In this document: positions 60,670 to 64,000 of the stretch, piece after piece
How the letters are laid out: each line of letters opens with the position of its first letter
Numbering within the stretch: the stretch's first letter is position 1
NCBI GenBank assembly: GCA_023450085.1
Contig: JAEXHI010000010.1
Span: 85,160 to 149,159 of the forward strand
Reading direction: 5' to 3'
Source: Bacteroidota bacterium
GTDB taxonomy: Bacteria; Bacteroidota; Bacteroidia; Sphingobacteriales; Sphingobacteriaceae
Length of the DNA stretch: 64,000 bases
Notes under the pieces: model-generated
Told to the model about the DNA's origin: nothing
The model's input: the letters and a program-made list of their open reading frames with translations, nothing else
Database searches by the model: none
Made by a program: the position numbers and the translations under genes

Positions 60670-62217
60670 ATGCAAAAAGATATTGAAATAACACTTCCTC
60701 CCCATGAGGTTGCCAATGAAAAAGCAATTTTAGAAACGCTTTCAAAAAACTTGAAGGTAAGTCGCGATCAAATTAAAGACTTTAAAATCCTTAAGAGATC
60801 CATTGATGCCCGATCCAGAAAAGTTGTTTATCGCATGCAGGTGAGAGTCTTCGTTAATGAAGATTACATTCCAGAAGAAATTTCTTTTAAATACCCTAAA
60901 ATAAGTGATGATAAAAAAGTCATTATTGTTGGGGCAGGCCCAGCAGGATTGTTTGCTGCTTTGCAATGTATTGAGAATGGCTTGAAACCAATTGTGGTGG
61001 AAAGAGGTAAAGATGTAAAGCAACGACGTAGAGATTTGGCAGCCATAAATAAACAAGGCGTGGTAAATACCGAGTCTAATTATTGCTACGGCGAAGGTGG
61101 GGCGGGAACCTATTCCGATGGTAAATTATATACGAGGTCAAACAAGCGTGGCGATATTAATAAGGTATTGCAAATTTTTGTGCATCACGGTGCCGATGAG
61201 GACATCATGATAGATGCACGACCGCATATCGGTACGAATAAATTGCCTCACATTATTACGGCTATTAGAGAAACCATTTTGGAGGCAGGTGGGGAAGTGC
61301 TTTTCGATTCAAAACTCACTGACCTCATTATTAAAGATGGAGTGGTGCAGGGGATCATCGTTAACCACGAACAAGAAATAGCTGCAAACGCTGTTGTCTT
61401 GGCAACAGGGCACTCTGCAAGAGATATTTATGAGCTGTTAAATAGCAAAAACATTTTGATCGAAGCTAAACCTTTCGCCTTGGGGGTTAGGATAGAGCAT
61501 CCACAAAACGTAATAGATCAAGCGCAATATCACTGCGATGTGAGAAGCGAATACTTGCCGCCAGCCTATTATAGTTTGGTTGAACAAGTGAAAAACCGCG
61601 GTGTATTTTCATTTTGTATGTGTCCTGGAGGTATTATAGCGCCTTGCGCAACTGGGTTGGATGAAATTGTGGTCAATGGTTGGTCGCCTTCAAAGCGAAA
61701 TAATCCATATGCCAATTCAGGAACGGTAGTTCAAGTAACTTTGGAAGATGTTCAGGGCTATGATCCTTTGAGGATGCTTAACTTTCAGTCGGAGATTGAA
61801 CAACTGGCATTTGAAGCTGGTGGGGGAAATTTGGTAGCGCCTGCCCAGCGGATGATTGATTTCGTAGAAAATAAATTATCTATCGATTTGCCGAAAAACT
61901 CTTACTTGCCAGGAACAAAAAGTGTGATGCTTGATAATATCCTGCCTGAATTTGTTTCATCGAGTTTGCGTTCAGCATTGCCATTATTCGGTAGAAAGAT
62001 GAAAGGCTATTATACTAACGAGGCGATTTTGGTTGGTGTTGAAAGCAGGACTTCTTCTCCAGTTCGTATACCGCGAGATAAAGAAACATTTCAGCACCCA
62101 CAAATAAAAGGACTTTACCCTTGTGCGGAAGGTGCCGGGTATGCTGGTGGAATTGTTTCTGCTGCTATAGATGGTGTAAATTGTGCTAATGCCATTTTAA
62201 ATCAGCATAAACATTAA
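60670..62217 (+). CDS. FAD-dependent dehydrogenase (COG2509 type)
   Basis: 515 residues. An N-terminal domain of about 75 residues, then the dinucleotide-binding GAGPAG (88-93), ERG about residue 111, NYCYGEGGAGTYSDGKLY (in parts) and a C-terminal CAEGAGYAGGIVSAAIDG. Such flavoproteins are widespread and uncharacterised, and may act as reductases. Start at ATG 60670, not GTG 60640. Confidence 0.87.
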   Translation: MQKDIEITLPPHEVANEKAILETLSKNLKVSRDQIKDFKILKRSIDARSRKVVYRMQVRVFVNEDYIPEEISFKYPKISDDKKVIIVGAGPAGLFAALQCIENGLKPIVVERGKDVKQRRRDLAAINKQGVVNTESNYCYGEGGAGTYSDGKLYTRSNKRGDINKVLQIFVHHGADEDIMIDARPHIGTNKLPHIITAIRETILEAGGEVLFDSKLTDLIIKDGVVQGIIVNHEQEIAANAVVLATGHSARDIYELLNSKNILIEAKPFALGVRIEHPQNVIDQAQYHCDVRSEYLPPAYYSLVEQVKNRGVFSFCMCPGGIIAPCATGLDEIVVNGWSPSKRNNPYANSGTVVQVTLEDVQGYDPLRMLNFQSEIEQLAFEAGGGNLVAPAQRMIDFVENKLSIDLPKNSYLPGTKSVMLDNILPEFVSSSLRSALPLFGRKMKGYYTNEAILVGVESRTSSPVRIPRDKETFQHPQIKGLYPCAEGAGYAGGIVSAAIDGVNCANAILNQHKH

Positions 62218-62272
62218 TTTTATAAAACCGTTTTATCTTTTAGATATTAAAATCTGCTTAAGCAATTAAAAA

Positions 62273-62632
62273 ATGAAAAAGACATTAATTATAGGAGCAA
62301 GTACCGATCCAGATAGATATGCCTACAAAGCAGCTCATATGTTAACCAGTAGGGGCCATCAAATTGTTAATATTGGCATAAAGAAGGGAGAGGTGGCAGG
62401 AGTTTCTATAGAAAAGCCAGATACCATCTATCACGATATAGATACCATTACTTTATATATAGGGCCAGCAACCCAACCGCAGTATTTTGATTATATCGTG
62501 GCCACAAAACCAAAAAGAGTGGTTTTTAACCCAGGAACTGAAAATGAGGTATTGGAAGAATTACTAGATAAACATCAAATAGAATACACAGAAGCTTGTA
62601 CCTTAGTCCTATTAAGCACTGGGCAATACTAA
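62273..62632 (+). CDS. CoA-binding (YccU-like) protein
   Basis: 119 residues, one Rossmann domain: IIGASTDPDRYAYKAA at the start, then HQIVNIGIKKGEVAGV and VVFNPGTENEVLEE. CoA-binding domain family; role unknown. It is followed by the exostosin-like gene after six bases. Confidence 0.9.
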   Translation: MKKTLIIGASTDPDRYAYKAAHMLTSRGHQIVNIGIKKGEVAGVSIEKPDTIYHDIDTITLYIGPATQPQYFDYIVATKPKRVVFNPGTENEVLEELLDKHQIEYTEACTLVLLSTGQY

Positions 62633-62638
62633 CGTAAA

Positions 62639-63574
62639 TTGGAAAACATCGCTCCTATTAAAATATATCACGCCGAGCCATTAGACGGCACCCTCTTTTT
62701 TGTTGCTCAAAGTAACGCTTATCAGCCTGCATCCTTAGAAGATTGCGACTTGGTATTATATCATGATCTCTATAAAGATGCCAAGCAAGTTGGAAAGTTT
62801 CTTAAGCAGCTATCGGATAAATACAGGCCTTTGGGAAAAAGGGTGCTCGTTTTTATCATGCTCGATGATGAAAGTGATTACGGGCATTTCGATAATTTGA
62901 TTTTGCTGCGGGTAAGCGCCAGAGCAAGCAAGTTGAGAGATCACGAAATTATTCTTCCTTATTTATGGGAAGGGAAAAAGGAGCCTTATTCCTTATCTTC
63001 AAAAAGCGAGTTGCCTGTCGTTGGTTTTTGTGGATTGCTTTCAAAACATCGTAAAAAACTGGTCAATGCATTTCTGAAAAGTAAACAAGTCGCTAGTGAT
63101 TTTTTAGTTAGGGAAAAGTTTTGGGGAGGAAAGCCACATGATCCGTCTTTGATCAACGAGTTTTTCGATAATATAGAAAATACCCAATTTACATTATCTA
63201 ATAGAGGGGCGGGTAATTTTTCGATGCGATTTTATCAGGTGCTTTCCTGTGGAAGGATACCAGTGCTTGTAAATACAAATATGTTATTGCCTTTTTCGGA
63301 AAAGATTGCTTGGAATGAAATTTTGGTTTTTGAAAAGAGTGTGGAAGCATGTTTGAACCGTACATTGCAAATACATGAACAGGGCTTAACACAAGAACTA
63401 CAATTAAAGTGTAGGCAAGTTTATGATGATTTCCTGTCGCCATCAGTGTATTTTTCGCAACTGATTGCGGAAATTAAACAGAAATCATTGTTCCAAGTGC
63501 ATCAAGAGCAAAAAAATACGACCTCTTTTAGTGGTTTGGCCAATCATTTATATAAGAAACTATTTAAATCCTAG
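62639..63574 (+). CDS. Exostosin-like (GT47-type) glycosyltransferase
   Basis: 311 residues, no membrane segment. The C-terminal half has the exostosin-type pattern SNRGAGNFSMRFYQVLSCGRIPVLV, shown by RGAGNFSMRFY and CGRIPVLVNT, then the acceptor loop LPFSEKIAWNEI. It would add a sugar to a surface glycan. The start is TTG 62639, six bases after the preceding stop; no ATG is available nearby. Confidence 0.8.
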   Translation: MENIAPIKIYHAEPLDGTLFFVAQSNAYQPASLEDCDLVLYHDLYKDAKQVGKFLKQLSDKYRPLGKRVLVFIMLDDESDYGHFDNLILLRVSARASKLRDHEIILPYLWEGKKEPYSLSSKSELPVVGFCGLLSKHRKKLVNAFLKSKQVASDFLVREKFWGGKPHDPSLINEFFDNIENTQFTLSNRGAGNFSMRFYQVLSCGRIPVLVNTNMLLPFSEKIAWNEILVFEKSVEACLNRTLQIHEQGLTQELQLKCRQVYDDFLSPSVYFSQLIAEIKQKSLFQVHQEQKNTTSFSGLANHLYKKLFKS

Positions 63575-64000
63575 GTGGTTTTATTTTGTAACGCTTTCTC
63601 CATTCCAAAATTCCTTCCTTATACATTATATATACAATAACGCTATTGGGGGAGCAAGCCCAGAATCTGATAGGTCATTGCTTTATTCTATTATATATGG
63701 TGTGTTAATATGCCCAAGTTTCATTCTTTGTTTTTGGGTTGATTAAATATAAAACCTGTAGTAGTAGGTGCGATATAGATGCTATTCCTAAAAGTTTTAA
63801 ATCAATTTCCATACAAGTTGCGATTTTTTCTTGTTGTTTTCCAGCGCCTTGCGGTTTTGTTTTGGATAAAAATCGGTCCATGTGTTGCGTACGGGATATA
63901 TTTTCCTACCTTTGCACTCCGCTTCGGAGGAAGAGGGGACGACTGAAGAGCAATAACAACCACGGAGAAAAAAAGTTTTATTTTTTTCTTGCAGAAGGGA
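63575..64000. other. Gene-free 426-base stretch ending in a strong promoter
   Basis: No believable coding sequence or tRNA. The left part is AT-rich. The right part holds a consensus promoter at 63885-63914, a hairpin CTCCG-CTT-CGGAG at 63917-63929, and from 63965 an A-rich tract with TTTTTTTCTTGCAG that could be the -33 side of a second promoter. Confidence 0.55.
63885..63914 (+). promoter_or_regulatory. Strong promoter, possibly of an rRNA operon
   Basis: TTG (63885-63887), 19-base spacer, TACCTTTG (63907-63914): both elements match the Bacteroidota consensus. The transcript would start near 63921 with a GC-rich hairpin leader and no start codon in the window, which resembles rRNA operon leaders of this phylum. 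Confidence 0.55.

Noticed and set aside
63465..63746. Open frame overlapping the end of the exostosin-like gene
   Set aside because: It is out of frame with a well-supported gene and runs into AT-rich non-coding DNA.

Overview
The window is a chromosomal segment from a member of the Bacteroidota, most likely a Pedobacter-like member of the Sphingobacteriaceae. The evidence is an F-ATPase cluster with no beta or epsilon genes, promoters of the TAnnTTTG type, almost no Shine-Dalgarno sites, many genes with relatives restricted to that phylum (DUF4349, YARHG, head-GIN, DUF7935, GH3-like, a PorW/SprE-like lipoprotein), and AT-rich intergenic DNA full of hairpins and TCGAAATGACG-type palindromes. 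No phage, insertion sequence, CRISPR array or tRNA was found.

Layout. 1-6.4 kb: the end of a PorW/SprE-like gene (minus strand), then atpZ-like, a small membrane protein, atpB-E-F-H-A-G and a terminator. 6.5-13.7 kb: envelope and secreted proteins (e(P4) phosphatase, DUF4349 lipoprotein, M28 peptidase, YARHG lipoprotein, DUF2306, CBS protein), interrupted at 8.7-10.2 kb by an island of palindromic repeats around an orphan membrane-protein gene. 13.8-19.9 kb: GH3-like enzyme, lptB, recJ (minus strand), MBL hydrolase, a lone receiver protein and YceI. 20.4-29.4 kb: a mutL-rhomboid-rhomboid-endonuclease/exonuclease run, cysS, a second M28 protein, an NTF2-like protein and a GDPD-fold protein whose catalytic residues are replaced. 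29.5-35.0 kb: copper-type HMA protein and P-type ATPase, a 39-residue small ORF with a very good promoter, rlmD and two small genes. 35.1-42.2 kb: head-GIN protein, a MafI-like orphan immunity protein, PRTase, Fic protein, ispH, hemH, HAD phosphatase, waaA.

42.2-46.9 kb is a surface-polysaccharide precursor operon (ugd, UDP-glucuronate decarboxylase, galE, an unknown helical protein, CpsB-type phosphatase). 47-52.7 kb: ABC permease, A-type Fe-S carrier, DUF7935, a methylmalonyl-CoA mutase-type catalytic subunit and dnaA. 52.7-57.5 kb: a LytS/LytTR two-component pair divergent from two S41 peptidases. 57.5-63.6 kb: Nudix hydrolase, an unknown protein, LemA/TPM/TPM operon, FAD-dependent dehydrogenase, CoA-binding protein and an exostosin-like glycosyltransferase. 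The window ends in what looks like the strong promoter and leader of a stable-RNA (possibly rRNA) operon.

Several start codons were moved downstream of the longest open frame, because the longer start overlaps the TTTG of a promoter -7 box or lies inside a dispersed repeat. These are the 8946 gene, the YARHG gene, recJ, the head-GIN gene, ispH, the Fe-S carrier and the FAD dehydrogenase. The most interesting observations are the GDPD pseudoenzyme, the small ORF at 32362, the repeat island, the orphan MafI-like gene, the Cys-rich ferrochelatase, and the S41 pair next to LytTR. No complete new defence or mobile system is evident.
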